Numbered from the stretch's first letter, positions 1-9,045 are shown. The stretch: 64,000 bases of DNA from Flavobacteriales bacterium UBA7666 (GCA_002483265.1 DLHO01000015.1:16885-80884); one strand, 5' to 3'. Translations and numbers: made by a program. The notes: generated by a model not told the origin, from the sequence alone.

Positions 1-202
1 ATGAAAATGGATTGATTCCGTTCAACGTTAAAGTCCCGGAATCAGGCTTGTCTAAGGTTCCCAAAATTTGAAGTAAAGTCGTTTTTCCGGCTCCGGAAGA
101 GCCAACAATTGAAACAATTTCACCGGATTGAATTTCCAGATCGATGCCTTTCAATACATCTAATTGACCGTACTTTTTTTGGATTCCTTTTGCAACAAGC
201 AT
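1..202 (-). CDS. ABC transporter ATP-binding protein, LolD/MacB type (N-terminal part only)
   Basis: The gene runs off the left edge of the window; only about the first 67 residues are present. They show the start of an ABC ATPase: a strand-rich N-terminus, then Walker A GSSGAGKTT at residues 34-42, followed by the TLDKPDSG segment typical of the LolD/MacB/FtsE group, which powers lipoprotein release or efflux with a membrane permease. The ATG overlaps the TAA stop of ribBA by one base (TAATG), so it is probably translationally coupled to ribBA. The Q-loop, signature motif and Walker B lie outside the window, so the exact subfamily is not settled. Confidence 0.85.
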   Translation of the reverse strand, partial: MLVAKGIQKKYGQLDVLKGIDLEIQSGEIVSIVGSSGAGKTTLLQILGTLDKPDSGTLTLNGINPFS

Positions 203-1413
203 TACTTATCCAGTTTTAGAGAATGTCCCATTTTAGTAACTTTTGTCTGCAAATAATTCTCATTATGAGCATTGCGGCCAACTTCAATAGCAACGTTTTC
301 AACGATTTCCAATCCATACCCCAATAAACCACTGCGTTTTTTTGGATTATTGGACATCAAACGAATTTTTGAAATTCCCAGATCATGCAGGATTTGAGCT
401 CCGATACCATATTCGCGTTCATCGGATTTGAAACCCAATTTCAAGTTTGCTTCAACTGTATCATATCCTTCTTCCTGCAATTTATATGCTTTCAGTTTGT
501 TCAAAAGTCCAATTCCACGACCTTCTTGGTTCAAATAAACAATTGCGCCTTTTCCTTCTGCTTCAATCATTTTCATAGAATGATGCAATTGAGGTCCGCA
601 GTCGCAACGACAAGAACCAAAAATATCACCTGTTAAACAAGAAGAGTGCATCCGTACCAAAACAGGTTCGTTCGGTTCCCAGCTTCCTTTGATCAATGCT
701 AAATGTTCCTGACCGTTTGATTTCACTGAAAAAGCAATCAATTTAAAATCTCCGTGTTCTGTAGGCATTTCCACTTCAACCTCGCGAGAGATTAATGATT
801 CGTGCTTCATGCGGTAAGCAATCAGATCAGCAATGGAAATCAATTTCAGGTCGAATTTCTTCGCAATCTCAAATAATTGAGGTAGGCGAGACATGGATCC
901 GTCTTCGTTTAAGATCTCCACCAAGATTCCTGCTGGTTTGAAACCTGCCATGCGCGCTAAGTCAACAGCAGCTTCCGTGTGACCGGTACGTTGTAAAACG
1001 CCTCCTTTCTTTGCACGAAGAGGGAAAATGTGTCCCGGACGACCTAAATCTTCCGGTTTGGTATCTTCTGAAACCAATGCTTTGATCGTCTTTGCACGAT
1101 CAAAAACAGAAATCCCTGTTGTACATCCGTGACCAATTAAGTCAACGGAAACAGTAAATTGTGTTTCGTGTAATACGGTATTATTTGTAACCATGAGGCT
1201 TAACTCCAATTCGTTACATCTGGATTCGGTAAGCGGAGTACAGATTAATCCTCTTCCGTGTGTTGCCATGAAATTGATCATTTCAGGAGTTACCATTTCA
1301 GCAGCTGCTATAAAGTCTCCTTCATTCTCTCGATCTTCGTCATCAACAACAATGATAACTTTTCCAGCTTTTATGTCTTCAATCGCTTCTTCGATTGTAT
1401 TTAACTTGCCCAT
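202..1413 (-). CDS. ribBA: Bifunctional 3,4-dihydroxy-2-butanone-4-phosphate synthase / GTP cyclohydrolase II
   Basis: This protein provides both entry reactions of riboflavin synthesis: ribulose 5-phosphate to DHBP plus formate, and GTP to the diaminopyrimidine precursor. The RibB half (about residues 1-205) shows the acidic metal-binding DDEDRENEGD near residue 25 and the GHTEAAVDLARMAG motif. The RibA half has the zinc-binding CLTGDIFGSCRCDCG segment and the EGRGIGLLNKLKAY motif. At 403 residues the length is usual for the fusion and no key residue seems missing. A -7 box lies 19 nt before the ATG. The downstream ABC ATPase overlaps it by one base; that is positional coupling only and does not imply a role in riboflavin metabolism. 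Confidence 0.97.
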   Translation of the reverse strand: MGKLNTIEEAIEDIKAGKVIIVVDDEDRENEGDFIAAAEMVTPEMINFMATHGRGLICTPLTESRCNELELSLMVTNNTVLHETQFTVSVDLIGHGCTTGISVFDRAKTIKALVSEDTKPEDLGRPGHIFPLRAKKGGVLQRTGHTEAAVDLARMAGFKPAGILVEILNEDGSMSRLPQLFEIAKKFDLKLISIADLIAYRMKHESLISREVEVEMPTEHGDFKLIAFSVKSNGQEHLALIKGSWEPNEPVLVRMHSSCLTGDIFGSCRCDCGPQLHHSMKMIEAEGKGAIVYLNQEGRGIGLLNKLKAYKLQEEGYDTVEANLKLGFKSDEREYGIGAQILHDLGISKIRLMSNNPKKRSGLLGYGLEIVENVAIEVGRNAHNENYLQTKVTKMGHSLKLDK

Positions 1414-1432
1414 AAGGTTTAATAAAGTACCG

Positions 1433-1440
1433 CAAATTTA
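1433..1440 (-). promoter_or_regulatory. -7 promoter box for ribBA
   Basis: TAAATTTG on the minus strand fits the Bacteroidota -7 consensus TAnnTTTG and lies 19 nt upstream of the ribBA ATG. No TTG sits at the preferred 19-nt spacing, so the -33 element is weak or absent. No FMN riboswitch-like structure was recognised in the short leader. Confidence 0.55.
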
Positions 1441-1465
1441 CTTCGAATTCTGCAATAGCGGTAAA

Positions 1466-1936
1466 CTATTTAACTTTTTTAAAGGTAAAGAAGATGCCAT
1501 TGGGATCGTTTTTTACGTTTTCTATCCAAACAGACATTTTATTGGCAATTGGTTTGGCGTAATTAATTCGTTTTGGGAAGGTATTTTGGTTGTTCACAAA
1601 TGTTAATGTGTCTGCATTCACATAGTTTTTACATTGGAAAACAAGGGTGTCTTTTTCAATGACAATTTGATAGTGCAGGACATTGTTTTTTTCAAAAATC
1701 CGTAGGAACTCTTTCTGGAATTTGTTTTCGTAATGCATGTAGTTTTCTCCGGAAATACAGTTGTGCTGGAGCTTCCAGTTTTCATGGATTGTTTCATTGT
1801 CCAGAGAGGTAATCCAGTTGCCTTGAATCCATTTCGGTAAATGATTCCCATTAGAACAGGAATGAAGCGTGAAAAATATCAGTAGGAGGAGGGTGTATGC
1901 AAGAGTTGTAATAGTTTTAACGTTTGTTTTTCCCAT
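1466..1936 (-). CDS. Small lipoprotein of unknown function
   Basis: A 156-residue protein with a hydrophobic leader and lipobox-like LHSC ending at Cys27, so probably a lipoprotein. The mature part begins with a GNW-type segment (WIQGNWITSLDNETIHENWKL in outline), followed by alternating strands, which suggests a small beta-barrel or lipocalin-like fold as in DUF6265 proteins; this is a visual resemblance only. Its 5' end overlaps the 3' end of the upstream glycosyltransferase by 58 nt. The signal peptide requires this start, so the overlap seems real. It probably belongs to the same minus-strand transcription unit as the two glycosyltransferases. Confidence 0.7.
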   Translation of the reverse strand: MGKTNVKTITTLAYTLLLLIFFTLHSCSNGNHLPKWIQGNWITSLDNETIHENWKLQHNCISGENYMHYENKFQKEFLRIFEKNNVLHYQIVIEKDTLVFQCKNYVNADTLTFVNNQNTFPKRINYAKPIANKMSVWIENVKNDPNGIFFTFKKVK

Positions 1937-3066
1937 GAATAGAGTAGTTCAATATAGTATTTACCTTTTGTAGCAATAGAACTAAAATTACTTTCTATAA
2001 CTAAACCTTCGGTTATTTTTTCGACAAAGGTAGCGATATCTTCTGCCAATAGGATGTTTTCGCCGTCCACACCACCCAAAGCATTGTTAGACAAGGGAGT
2101 AGTAATGCAAGGGAGTCCGCTTGCCATTGCTTCTAAGAGCTTGTTTTGAAGTCCTGTTCCTATGAAAAGGGGAGCTACAAAAATACGTGAACGCTGATAA
2201 CTGATTCGAATATCATCTACCCAGCCGGTTACTGTAATGAACTCGGATTGCAGTTCCAGAATTCGTTTTGCAGGACTTGCTCCTGAAAGAAGTAGTTTAC
2301 ACGGAATGCCTTTTTTATGAAGTCGTGGCAGGATTTCTTCTGCCAGATAAATAGCTGCTTCAATATTAGGCGCATAGGAGAAATTTCCTGTGAAAACCAG
2401 GTCGTAATCCTTTTCAATGGCCAAAGTCTCAAAGAACGATTGATCGATTCCGTTGGGAACAATGACTATTTGATGATTATCCGGATGGTGGATCAATTTT
2501 CGGTCTTGTTCTGAAATAATCGTTTTGTGCTCGAAATAATCGAAGATACGGCGTTCATACTGTTTTAAACGCTTGCTTTCCAGTCTGTAAAACCATTTTT
2601 TGTACCAAGCTTCGGTTTGAATTCTTCGTTCCATTCCCTTGGAAAGCGCATCCATGTAGTCTAGTGTTTTGGGCACCAAGTGTTCGTTCTTGATGTATTC
2701 GGAAACGCGAATCAATTGACAATAAATGTGTTTTGGCTTCGATTGAGCTATCAATTTTTTGATTTTCCGATGAATGGATTTGCGGTAGAAATAATGAACT
2801 TGTAAGGGCTTTGATCCGAAAACGGTCTTCAAAAGCTGGAAGATCAAACCCAATTTGGTGAGTTGAAAAATGTGAACTTGGGTACAAAACTGACTCACTA
2901 TTTGCTCATGCTCTTTTGAAACAGGAATGTCTGTGGTGCAAACAAGTGTTACATTAAACTCTTTGGAAAGTTCTTTCAATTGGTAGAAAGCCCTTAGTTT
3001 ATCGCCTTTTTCCAAAGGATAGGGAAAACGGGAAACGATAAACAGGATGTTTTCTTTAGATTCCAA
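1879..3066 (-). CDS. Glycosyltransferase family 4 (group 1)
   Basis: A GT-B fold glycosyltransferase of 395 residues. The N-terminus (ILFIVSRFPYPLEKGDKLR) matches the nucleotide-sugar enzymes annotated as Stp1/EpsH1-associated sugar transferases. The C-terminal half has the donor-binding pattern GTGLQNKLLEAMASGLPCITT expected of GT4 enzymes, where the Glu contacts the sugar nucleotide. It probably adds a sugar to a surface polysaccharide or LPS-like glycan in the cytoplasm. The start is a TTG, since there is no in-frame ATG between the upstream stop and the conserved N-terminus; it overlaps the preceding glycosyltransferase by 11 nt, suggesting coupling. Substrate unknown. Confidence 0.9.
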   Translation of the reverse strand: MESKENILFIVSRFPYPLEKGDKLRAFYQLKELSKEFNVTLVCTTDIPVSKEHEQIVSQFCTQVHIFQLTKLGLIFQLLKTVFGSKPLQVHYFYRKSIHRKIKKLIAQSKPKHIYCQLIRVSEYIKNEHLVPKTLDYMDALSKGMERRIQTEAWYKKWFYRLESKRLKQYERRIFDYFEHKTIISEQDRKLIHHPDNHQIVIVPNGIDQSFFETLAIEKDYDLVFTGNFSYAPNIEAAIYLAEEILPRLHKKGIPCKLLLSGASPAKRILELQSEFITVTGWVDDIRISYQRSRIFVAPLFIGTGLQNKLLEAMASGLPCITTPLSNNALGGVDGENILLAEDIATFVEKITEGLVIESNFSSIATKGKYYIELLYSWEKQTLKLLQLLHTPSSY

Positions 3067-4222
3067 ATGTGCTTTTCATTAATGCAATACAATTGTCAAA
3101 ACTATGAACTTTTGAGATATAATCGCGTGATTTATTTCCAAGTTCTTGTCTCAACTCTGCGTTTTCATGGAGTTTTAAGATCAAGTCGACGAAAGATTCT
3201 TCGGTATCGGCAATTTGAAGACCTGATTCTGAAATATCAATTCCTGAAGCGCCCAGTTTGGTTGTGATACACGGAATCCCCAAAGACATGGCTTCCAGTA
3301 GTTTGATTCGGATTCCGCTTCCTGATAGAATAGGGGTGATGAGGGTTCCGGATTTCGACATGAATTCATTGCTGTCTTTTACCCAACCTACCACTTCAAT
3401 GGAACTTGTTCCCAAAAAACGAAAGTGCTCGCTTTTGGAACCTGCAATTTTTAAGGTGAATTCGGATACTTTCGGGTTGCTCCAGATTTTTTTTACCAGA
3501 TGGTTCACTGCTTCCTGATTGGGTTTCCAGTCCATCGATCCCAGATGAAAGAATCCATTGTTTGAATAATCAGCTTTAATAGCCGGATCTGAAGTAACAG
3601 AAACGGGGAGAAGCAGCACATTTTTTTGCTGTGTATTTTTAGAAATCCATTCCTGATCTTCCTTAGAAATGGCCCAAATAGCGGTTGCTTTATTTAGAAT
3701 TTCTGTTTCTTCCTTGCGCAGCGTCTTTTCCAGGTTGCGAAGGTAAAAGCGTTTGAGAACGGAGGTTTCAAGACTTGCTTGTAATTTCCAGATTTCAGAT
3801 TCAATATTGTGGGAGCGAATGATTACCGGAGCTAACTCGTTAAAATCGAAATGACTTAACTGAGCAGCCGCAAATAAGCTGTCACAGACTATGTAATCGT
3901 ACTTTTCATTTAGTTTCTGTGTGATTTCGCGGTACAATTTTTCTGATTTGAACCGGGAAAGGTTGTAGTTCTTGCCTCGGATGAAATTCACCAAAGCACT
4001 GGTAGCTTTGATTTCCGTACTTAATGGAACTACTGTTTGATTCTTCAGGTATTGCTTTAAAATACGTTCAGATTCTTTGGTGTAAGGGTGTTTGTGTGTT
4101 TCAAAGATTATTCCGTCTATTTCTGCAACCTGACTCAATCCTTTCAAGCATTCCATCATGGCAAAACATCCTCCGTCAATGATAGGAGCAGGAGACTTTG
4201 GTGCGATGTAGAGAATTCTCAT
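3056..4222 (-). CDS. Glycosyltransferase family 4 (group 1)
   Basis: A second GT-B glycosyltransferase (388 residues from this start). The N-terminus MRILYIAPKSPAPIIDGG is the usual glycine-rich acceptor loop region; the C-terminal domain carries SGSGIRIKLLEAMSLGIPCITT, the GT4 donor-binding signature. I chose the internal ATG because it overlaps the TGA of the upstream Lpt-type permease in an ATGA arrangement; an in-frame start 33 nt earlier would lie inside that gene. Placement between an LPS-export permease and another GT4 suggests envelope glycan assembly. The two GT4 proteins share the fold but are not close copies. Confidence 0.9.
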   Translation of the reverse strand: MRILYIAPKSPAPIIDGGCFAMMECLKGLSQVAEIDGIIFETHKHPYTKESERILKQYLKNQTVVPLSTEIKATSALVNFIRGKNYNLSRFKSEKLYREITQKLNEKYDYIVCDSLFAAAQLSHFDFNELAPVIIRSHNIESEIWKLQASLETSVLKRFYLRNLEKTLRKEETEILNKATAIWAISKEDQEWISKNTQQKNVLLLPVSVTSDPAIKADYSNNGFFHLGSMDWKPNQEAVNHLVKKIWSNPKVSEFTLKIAGSKSEHFRFLGTSSIEVVGWVKDSNEFMSKSGTLITPILSGSGIRIKLLEAMSLGIPCITTKLGASGIDISESGLQIADTEESFVDLILKLHENAELRQELGNKSRDYISKVHSFDNCIALMKSTFGI

Positions 4223-5700
4223 CGTCTTTTGCCAAAAGTTAGAATGTAGCGCCATAATTTCCGGTCAAAAACTCCCAGATCGTTTGCCGCTGCAGCCATT
4301 AAAATACAGGCTATTGGAATCAATACTGCCGTAGGAAGCCACATTCCCCAGAAAGGTGAAAGAACGCCCGAAGTTGCTAAGTTCTGTCCGACGCTGAATA
4401 AAACGAAGTAAACCATGAACAGCAAGGCTGCAATAACAACAGGAGCTCCGAATCCACCTTTTCGTACGATTGCTCCAAGCGGTGCGCCTACGAAAAACAG
4501 AACGATAATGGCTCCTGAAAGTGCAAATTTACGATGGAATTCAATTTGAAACTGTTCGTAATTGGTTTTGAAAGCATTGACAAATTGTGCTTGTTCTTCA
4601 TTGCTTCCGGCCATACTTCGGGCACTTACAATAGCAGCATTCACTGCAGCAATACGTTCTTGTTTGCTTAAGGATGAAAGTTTGATGACTTTGGATGGGA
4701 TGCTTTGTAATTGCTGGATCTCATTAGCGGCTTGCATTTTTTTGACCGGGCCTGTTTTCGGGAGCTTTGCAAAATTGATCGATTGACTGAAAGGTCTACT
4801 GTTCAGGTTGCTCTTTCCAAAATCGGAGAGTATTTTATTTTGTTTGCGCTGCAGGGAATCTTTTGCTTCGTTGATTTGAAATACATTGAGCATTTCATAA
4901 TCGTTTTTGAAGAGTTCCTCGTCCGATTTATTCAAATCAAAACCAACGAGTTCCATTTTATAGGTAGCAGCTTTGAATTGGGTTGTGCGGCTTGGTCTAA
5001 AATCTCCGGAATGAAAAGGTTGTCCCTGATTGGTGAAAACCGGAGCCTGAGCCTGTAATTCTTCGTGAACAATTCCATTCGAAAGATGAAACAGAAGGTA
5101 TTTTCCGTTATCACCTTTGTAAACTGTCCCGGAATCAGCTTTCACCGTTTTCAGAATGTTTGGATTGATGTAATCGTGAATTGTAATGCCGTAAAAGGTA
5201 TTGTTTTTACCCGATTTCACTTTGATTGCATAACCGTCAATTTCTTTGGAGTAGGAGCCGGGAGTTAGCAGCATTCCCACTTTTGTTTCCTGAATATCAA
5301 AGATGATAGCGTGCCACTTTAGGTTTGCAACCGGAATCACATAATTCGAGAAGAAAAAGGTAGCGGTTGCAATCAATATAACGGTTTGCGTTAAAGGTCT
5401 CAGAATTCTGAAAAGCGATAATCCGGAGGATTTTAGTGCGGTTAACTCATTGTTTTCGGCCAGATTCCCCAAAGTCATAATGGAGCTTAAGAGAATTGCC
5501 AGTGGAAGCGCCAATGGAATGAGTCCGGCAGAAACGTAAAACATCAATTCGATGATCACACCAACACTCAATCCTTTTCCCATTAAATCATCGATATACA
5601 CCCATGTGAACTGCATAATGAGCATTACAATGGAAATACAGAAGGTCACAATAAAAGGACCTGCAAATGATTTTATGCTAAAAACAGTGAGTCTTTTCAA
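4219..5700 (-). CDS. LptF/LptG-family permease (YjgP/YjgQ)
   Basis: An inner-membrane permease of 493 residues for lipopolysaccharide export; LptF/G proteins form the transmembrane part of the LptB2FG ABC exporter. The N-terminal half has two or three hydrophobic segments with the family-typical stretch LALPLAILLSSIMTLGNLAENNELTALKSSG. The middle is a periplasmic beta-jellyroll-like domain, longer than in E. coli, and three more helices close the protein (about residues 390-490). The start is TTG: no earlier in-frame start exists and the first transmembrane segment follows at once. It is coupled to the next glycosyltransferase by a 4-bp ATGA overlap. Whether it is LptF or LptG cannot be told. 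Confidence 0.9.
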   Translation of the reverse strand: MKRLTVFSIKSFAGPFIVTFCISIVMLIMQFTWVYIDDLMGKGLSVGVIIELMFYVSAGLIPLALPLAILLSSIMTLGNLAENNELTALKSSGLSLFRILRPLTQTVILIATATFFFSNYVIPVANLKWHAIIFDIQETKVGMLLTPGSYSKEIDGYAIKVKSGKNNTFYGITIHDYINPNILKTVKADSGTVYKGDNGKYLLFHLSNGIVHEELQAQAPVFTNQGQPFHSGDFRPSRTTQFKAATYKMELVGFDLNKSDEELFKNDYEMLNVFQINEAKDSLQRKQNKILSDFGKSNLNSRPFSQSINFAKLPKTGPVKKMQAANEIQQLQSIPSKVIKLSSLSKQERIAAVNAAIVSARSMAGSNEEQAQFVNAFKTNYEQFQIEFHRKFALSGAIIVLFFVGAPLGAIVRKGGFGAPVVIAALLFMVYFVLFSVGQNLATSGVLSPFWGMWLPTAVLIPIACILMAAAANDLGVFDRKLWRYILTFGKRR

Positions 5701-5734
5701 AGTGTTATACAGTTTGTTAGCGCTTGAGCAGTTT

Positions 5735-6547
5735 TTAGATCTTCTGGACGCGTTTGGTAATCGTTTGTCCGTTGCTTGAAGTCATTCGAACCAAATAAAT
5801 TCCCTGATCAAAACTTTCCATCGAAATAGGAGTTGCTTTTTCCTGAGAATAAATCAATGTTCCGGCAGTATTGTAAATGGAAACTGCTTTCAGATTTACA
5901 GTCGAAAAATGAATTGTGCTGTTTGTTGGATTTGGGTAAATCGTTACATCCTGCTGAATGAATTGTTCATCCAAAGCCAATGGATCATCTTTACGCAAGT
6001 TGATGCTGTCTAAGAATAATTTGAATCCGCCTTGAGTTTTCAACACAAAAGCAATGTGAATGGTTTCATTATTATTGAATCCCAATTCGCTTAAATTGAT
6101 TTCACGCTCTGTCCAGTCTTCCAACTCAAATTCTACACGTAAAAGAAGGCTGTCGAAACTTGAAATTTGCGTATCTGTGGTGGAGAGCATCACCTGGTAT
6201 GTATCCGGATAACTTGGATCGTAGGATTTCGCTTTCCATTTCAGGTAATTTCCAAATGTTCCGATTGTGATAGGAGGGGAAATCAACCAGCGGTCAGCTT
6301 GTTGGGATACTGTAAAATAAGACGTTGCAGCAGCAATCGTATCTGAAGTGTTATCAGGATCTGCAATTGCTATCCAACCCGGAGAAAACTCGCTTACAGC
6401 TGCGTCTTCAACGTAAGAATCAGCTTTGACAATCGTCCAATTGGCAGGGATTCCCTGTTGAAAATCCTCATCCAAAATGGTGGTTTGAGCATGAGCAGAA
6501 AGCGCTGAAATTAAAACGCTTGAAAAAAGGGCAATTTGTTTTAACAT
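5735..6547 (-). CDS. Secreted choice-of-anchor J protein with T9SS type-A sorting domain
   Basis: A 270-residue secreted protein. A signal peptide (LFSSVLISALSAHAQ) is followed by a MAM/jellyroll-like choice-of-anchor J domain, about residues 25-180, recognisable from the DEDFQQGIPANWTIV opening and RWLISPPITIG. The last 75 residues form a T9SS type-A sorting domain (VTIYPNPTNSTIHF ... GIYLVRMTSSNGQ), which directs outer-membrane translocation and surface attachment. The ATG chosen is the one before the signal peptide; a longer in-frame start would lie inside the promoter. The -7 box ends 4 nt before this ATG, so the mRNA is probably leaderless. Confidence 0.88.
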   Translation of the reverse strand: MLKQIALFSSVLISALSAHAQTTILDEDFQQGIPANWTIVKADSYVEDAAVSEFSPGWIAIADPDNTSDTIAAATSYFTVSQQADRWLISPPITIGTFGNYLKWKAKSYDPSYPDTYQVMLSTTDTQISSFDSLLLRVEFELEDWTEREINLSELGFNNNETIHIAFVLKTQGGFKLFLDSINLRKDDPLALDEQFIQQDVTIYPNPTNSTIHFSTVNLKAVSIYNTAGTLIYSQEKATPISMESFDQGIYLVRMTSSNGQTITKRVQKI

Positions 6548-6551
6548 AAGG

Positions 6552-6559
6552 CAAAAATA
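6552..6559 (-). promoter_or_regulatory. -7 box directly before a T9SS gene (leaderless start)
   Basis: TATTTTTG on the minus strand is a perfect TAnnTTTG box. Only CCTT separates it from the ATG of the choice-of-anchor J protein. Since Bacteroidota transcripts usually begin a few nucleotides after this box, the transcript would start at or next to the ATG. It also rules out the upstream in-frame start. Confidence 0.55.
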
Positions 6560-6571
6560 CAAAGACTTTAG

Positions 6572-7036
6572 CTACATTGCTAGATTTATCAAGATATCCT
6601 TAAAATCCTGATAAAAGGCGTCGAAATGAATTAAACGATCAGCTAAATAGTTTATTATCTCCGGGTGATCTTCCGGATTGTAAAAATGGAGGTCGGAACG
6701 TTCCCAAACGATGCGATTGAATGACGGAACAACGGGTGTGCTTGCGTTTTCAATCCAAATCCCGTCTGTTCCCATTTCTTCTTCCAATACGATTTTCAAT
6801 TCGTATAATTGTTCCCACAAAATCTGACGAACACCTTCATCTTTTCCCTGAATATCAAAGGTTAAGCGAGCGCCTTTCTCATCTGCGTCCACACGAATAT
6901 AAATGTTCTTTACTTCGGATGGATAAGCCAGCCAGTTCATTCTACGTCCGTTGGAAGAACGTGTTTTCTGCATTCGAACCTTGAATTGGTTCCAGAAATC
7001 GATTCTCAGCTGCTTTTTTTCGTCCTTGGAATACAT
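6572..7036 (-). CDS. DUF4268 domain-containing protein
   Basis: A soluble protein of 154 residues fully covered by DUF4268, a domain also found at the C-terminus of some restriction/nuclease-like proteins. Recognisable segments are the N-terminal FWNQFKVRMQKTRSSNGRRMNWLAYPS and the C-terminal ALR-like DLHFYNPEDHPEIINYLADRLI. In Bacteroidota it occurs as a stand-alone gene of unknown role; a catalytic site is not evident. The start chosen (MYSKDEKK) is the one matching the family N-terminus; the upstream in-frame Met adds five residues only. No operon partner is clear. Confidence 0.85.
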   Translation of the reverse strand: MYSKDEKKQLRIDFWNQFKVRMQKTRSSNGRRMNWLAYPSEVKNIYIRVDADEKGARLTFDIQGKDEGVRQILWEQLYELKIVLEEEMGTDGIWIENASTPVVPSFNRIVWERSDLHFYNPEDHPEIINYLADRLIHFDAFYQDFKDILINLAM

Positions 7037-7051
7037 GTTGAAAATTATCAA

Positions 7052-7245
7052 TGGCTAAATTAGGAATTATCAGGGCGAGATGTTAGTTCTCTGAGACAAA
7101 AAAATACCGCAAAGATGCAAAGAGCGCTGAGGGGATTGTTCTAAACACAGCGTTCTCCGCATCTTCGCGGTTCAAATAAACATCTTCTATCAATTACGAT
7201 CCACCTCGGCGGATTGATAATTACGTCATTAATAATTTGAAAAAA
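7052..7245. repeat. Intergenic repeat region (rRNA-phrase-like and TTGATAATT repeats)
   Basis: No gene. Holds degenerate phrases of the type GCAAAGATGCAAAGAGCGC and CCGCATCTTCGCGGTTC, facing each other as an imperfect inverted repeat; a GATCCACC..GGCGGAT element at 7199-7214; and at 7214-7238 a 25-mer found again with two mismatches at 31863-31887. It lies between two minus-strand genes and may act as a terminator/spacer. Confidence 0.6.
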
Positions 7246-8913
7246 TTACTCAAAAAGTAATTTTTTAATTCCCACTTTTCCTTCTTTCGTTTCTACTCTC
7301 AATAGCGCAATTCCTTTGTGATCAGAATCAACCGTGATCTGAGAAATTCCTTCTGAAACTTCATTTTGATACAATATTCGTCCATCCAAAGCAACCAACT
7401 GAATAGCTGCAGCTTCATCCAGGTCGATTAGGAAATGATTGTTTGTAACCGGATTCGGATAAGCAGCAAAGTCAGCCTCTTCAGCAATTTCGTTCACTCC
7501 CAGATTTGAAGTTCCAAAAGTCAGTTTCAAGATGTAAATGCTTCCTTTTGTAGCGCCTCCGACCGGATTCCGATATCCTGTTAGTATAATGTCATTGTTA
7601 CTGGTTAGATCCACATCCTCAAAATTCGCCAGTTTCCCATTCCAACCGGATGAACCAACGATTCCGTGATTAAAGATCATGTAACCATTCCCGTTGAATG
7701 CGGTATTCAATTGTCCCTGAGCATTGATACTCACGATCAATCCTTTGTTTTGGAAATTCCCACCAACATAATCCGTTGTAAATCCACAGATTAAAAATTC
7801 GTTGGCACTTTTCTCAATGATCTTGTTGAAAAACGTTGCTGTGTCTTCCTGAAAATCAAATGTTTTAAATCCGTTTGGAATGCTCATGTCCAAGGTACCA
7901 TTTGGATTCAAAAAAGCGACAAACCCAACATTTGCTTCACCGTATCCGCTGAAATCCATTGTTGAGTAGTAATAATGTTCCGGCATATTGTAACCTGCCA
8001 CAAGTATTTTACCTGAACTTGCAACGGTAATTGAAAAAGGCTGATCGGTTACATCTGTATCAAACCGGAAAATTCCACCGGTACCGAAAGTTGCGTCTAA
8101 TGCTCCGTTTGGTGTTAATTTGAATACGGTATTGTCTGAGAAATTCGTTGAATCATAAGAAATCGTTGCCTGATCCCAGGTATCTGTGATCAATACTCCG
8201 TAAGCTTCACCATTCGGACCAATTGCCATGCTTTTGTATTGTGATCGTGTAACGTTAGTCAATGAAAAAACACCGTTTACCCCGTAAGTATTATCCGGGA
8301 AACCATCACTGTTTAAACGAACGATTGCCGGTTTTCCGCCAGGTCCAACTCCACCCACCATAAATTTTCCGTTAGGAAGAATATGCAGATTTTTTGGAAT
8401 GGAATACGTTCCCGTTGTTCCAAAAACGTGATTGCTTAGAAGGTGTCCGTTTACACCAAAAGTGGAATCCAAACTTCCATTCGGTTTTAAGCGCATCATA
8501 ATGAACTGACTTGCACCGCAAATCCCGTTGATACAGTATTCCGATTCTCCAACCAATACAATTTTCCCATCGGGCTGAATGGCAACATCATAACCTCTAC
8601 TGTCTTGTCCGCAGAAAGTGGCCATCGCACCATTCGTTCCAAATGTTGGATCCGGCATTCCATTGGCTAAATAACGATACACGTGCATCATCAGATCAGA
8701 CGAGTTTGGGTCTCTTTCAAGTACGGTAACAATTTTACCATCCGGTTGGATTGCAGAAGCGTTGGCGCTTCCCAGATTTCCTTCACTATTGGAATTTGGG
8801 CCGAGGTAGGGGAGGTAGCCATTGGTATTAAAGGTAGAATCAATGTGTTGAGCCGACGCATTCATCCCCAAAACGGACGAACTTGCCAGTATTGCAAGTA
8901 AAATTTTCTTCAT
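7246..8913 (-). CDS. Delta-60 repeat beta-propeller protein with T9SS type-A sorting domain
   Basis: A secreted protein of 555 residues. After the signal peptide (LASSSVLGMNASAQ) come about seven copies of the delta-60 repeat, each with the pattern IQPDGKI followed by FGTNG or similar (residues 25-460); this forms a surface-exposed beta-propeller. Residues 480-555 are a T9SS type-A sorting domain (FAAYPNPVTNNHFLIDL ... IALLRVETKEGKVGIKKLLFE). It is presumably surface-attached or released; binding target unknown. It stands at the left border of the accessory island and looks like core genome. Confidence 0.92.
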   Translation of the reverse strand: MKKILLAILASSSVLGMNASAQHIDSTFNTNGYLPYLGPNSNSEGNLGSANASAIQPDGKIVTVLERDPNSSDLMMHVYRYLANGMPDPTFGTNGAMATFCGQDSRGYDVAIQPDGKIVLVGESEYCINGICGASQFIMMRLKPNGSLDSTFGVNGHLLSNHVFGTTGTYSIPKNLHILPNGKFMVGGVGPGGKPAIVRLNSDGFPDNTYGVNGVFSLTNVTRSQYKSMAIGPNGEAYGVLITDTWDQATISYDSTNFSDNTVFKLTPNGALDATFGTGGIFRFDTDVTDQPFSITVASSGKILVAGYNMPEHYYYSTMDFSGYGEANVGFVAFLNPNGTLDMSIPNGFKTFDFQEDTATFFNKIIEKSANEFLICGFTTDYVGGNFQNKGLIVSINAQGQLNTAFNGNGYMIFNHGIVGSSGWNGKLANFEDVDLTSNNDIILTGYRNPVGGATKGSIYILKLTFGTSNLGVNEIAEEADFAAYPNPVTNNHFLIDLDEAAAIQLVALDGRILYQNEVSEGISQITVDSDHKGIALLRVETKEGKVGIKKLLFE

Positions 8914-9030
8914 AAATCAGTATTTAGTATTGGGTTCTGGAAGAAGACTCCGTTTTAACTCGAAAAGTTCGGTGGGAAATGATTTTTTTTGATTGATTTA
9001 TCAATGAAAGAGGGAATTTTGGTGGTTTTT

Positions 9031-9045
9031 TCTATTTAACATAAT
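9031..9045. repeat. 15-bp element TCTATTTAACATAAT (copy 1 of 3)
   Basis: Identical copies occur at 9917-9931 and 10452-10466. The second is one arm of an attC-like inverted repeat. The first copy marks the left edge of the repeat-rich island, 118 nt after the start codon of the delta-60 protein. Confidence 0.6.

Noticed and set aside
1193..1606. 137-codon plus-strand frame opposite ribBA
   Set aside because: Antisense shadow of ribBA and the adjacent spacer; no start context or homology-like features.
4711..5058. 115-codon plus-strand frame opposite the Lpt permease
   Set aside because: Antisense shadow of a clearly coding gene.
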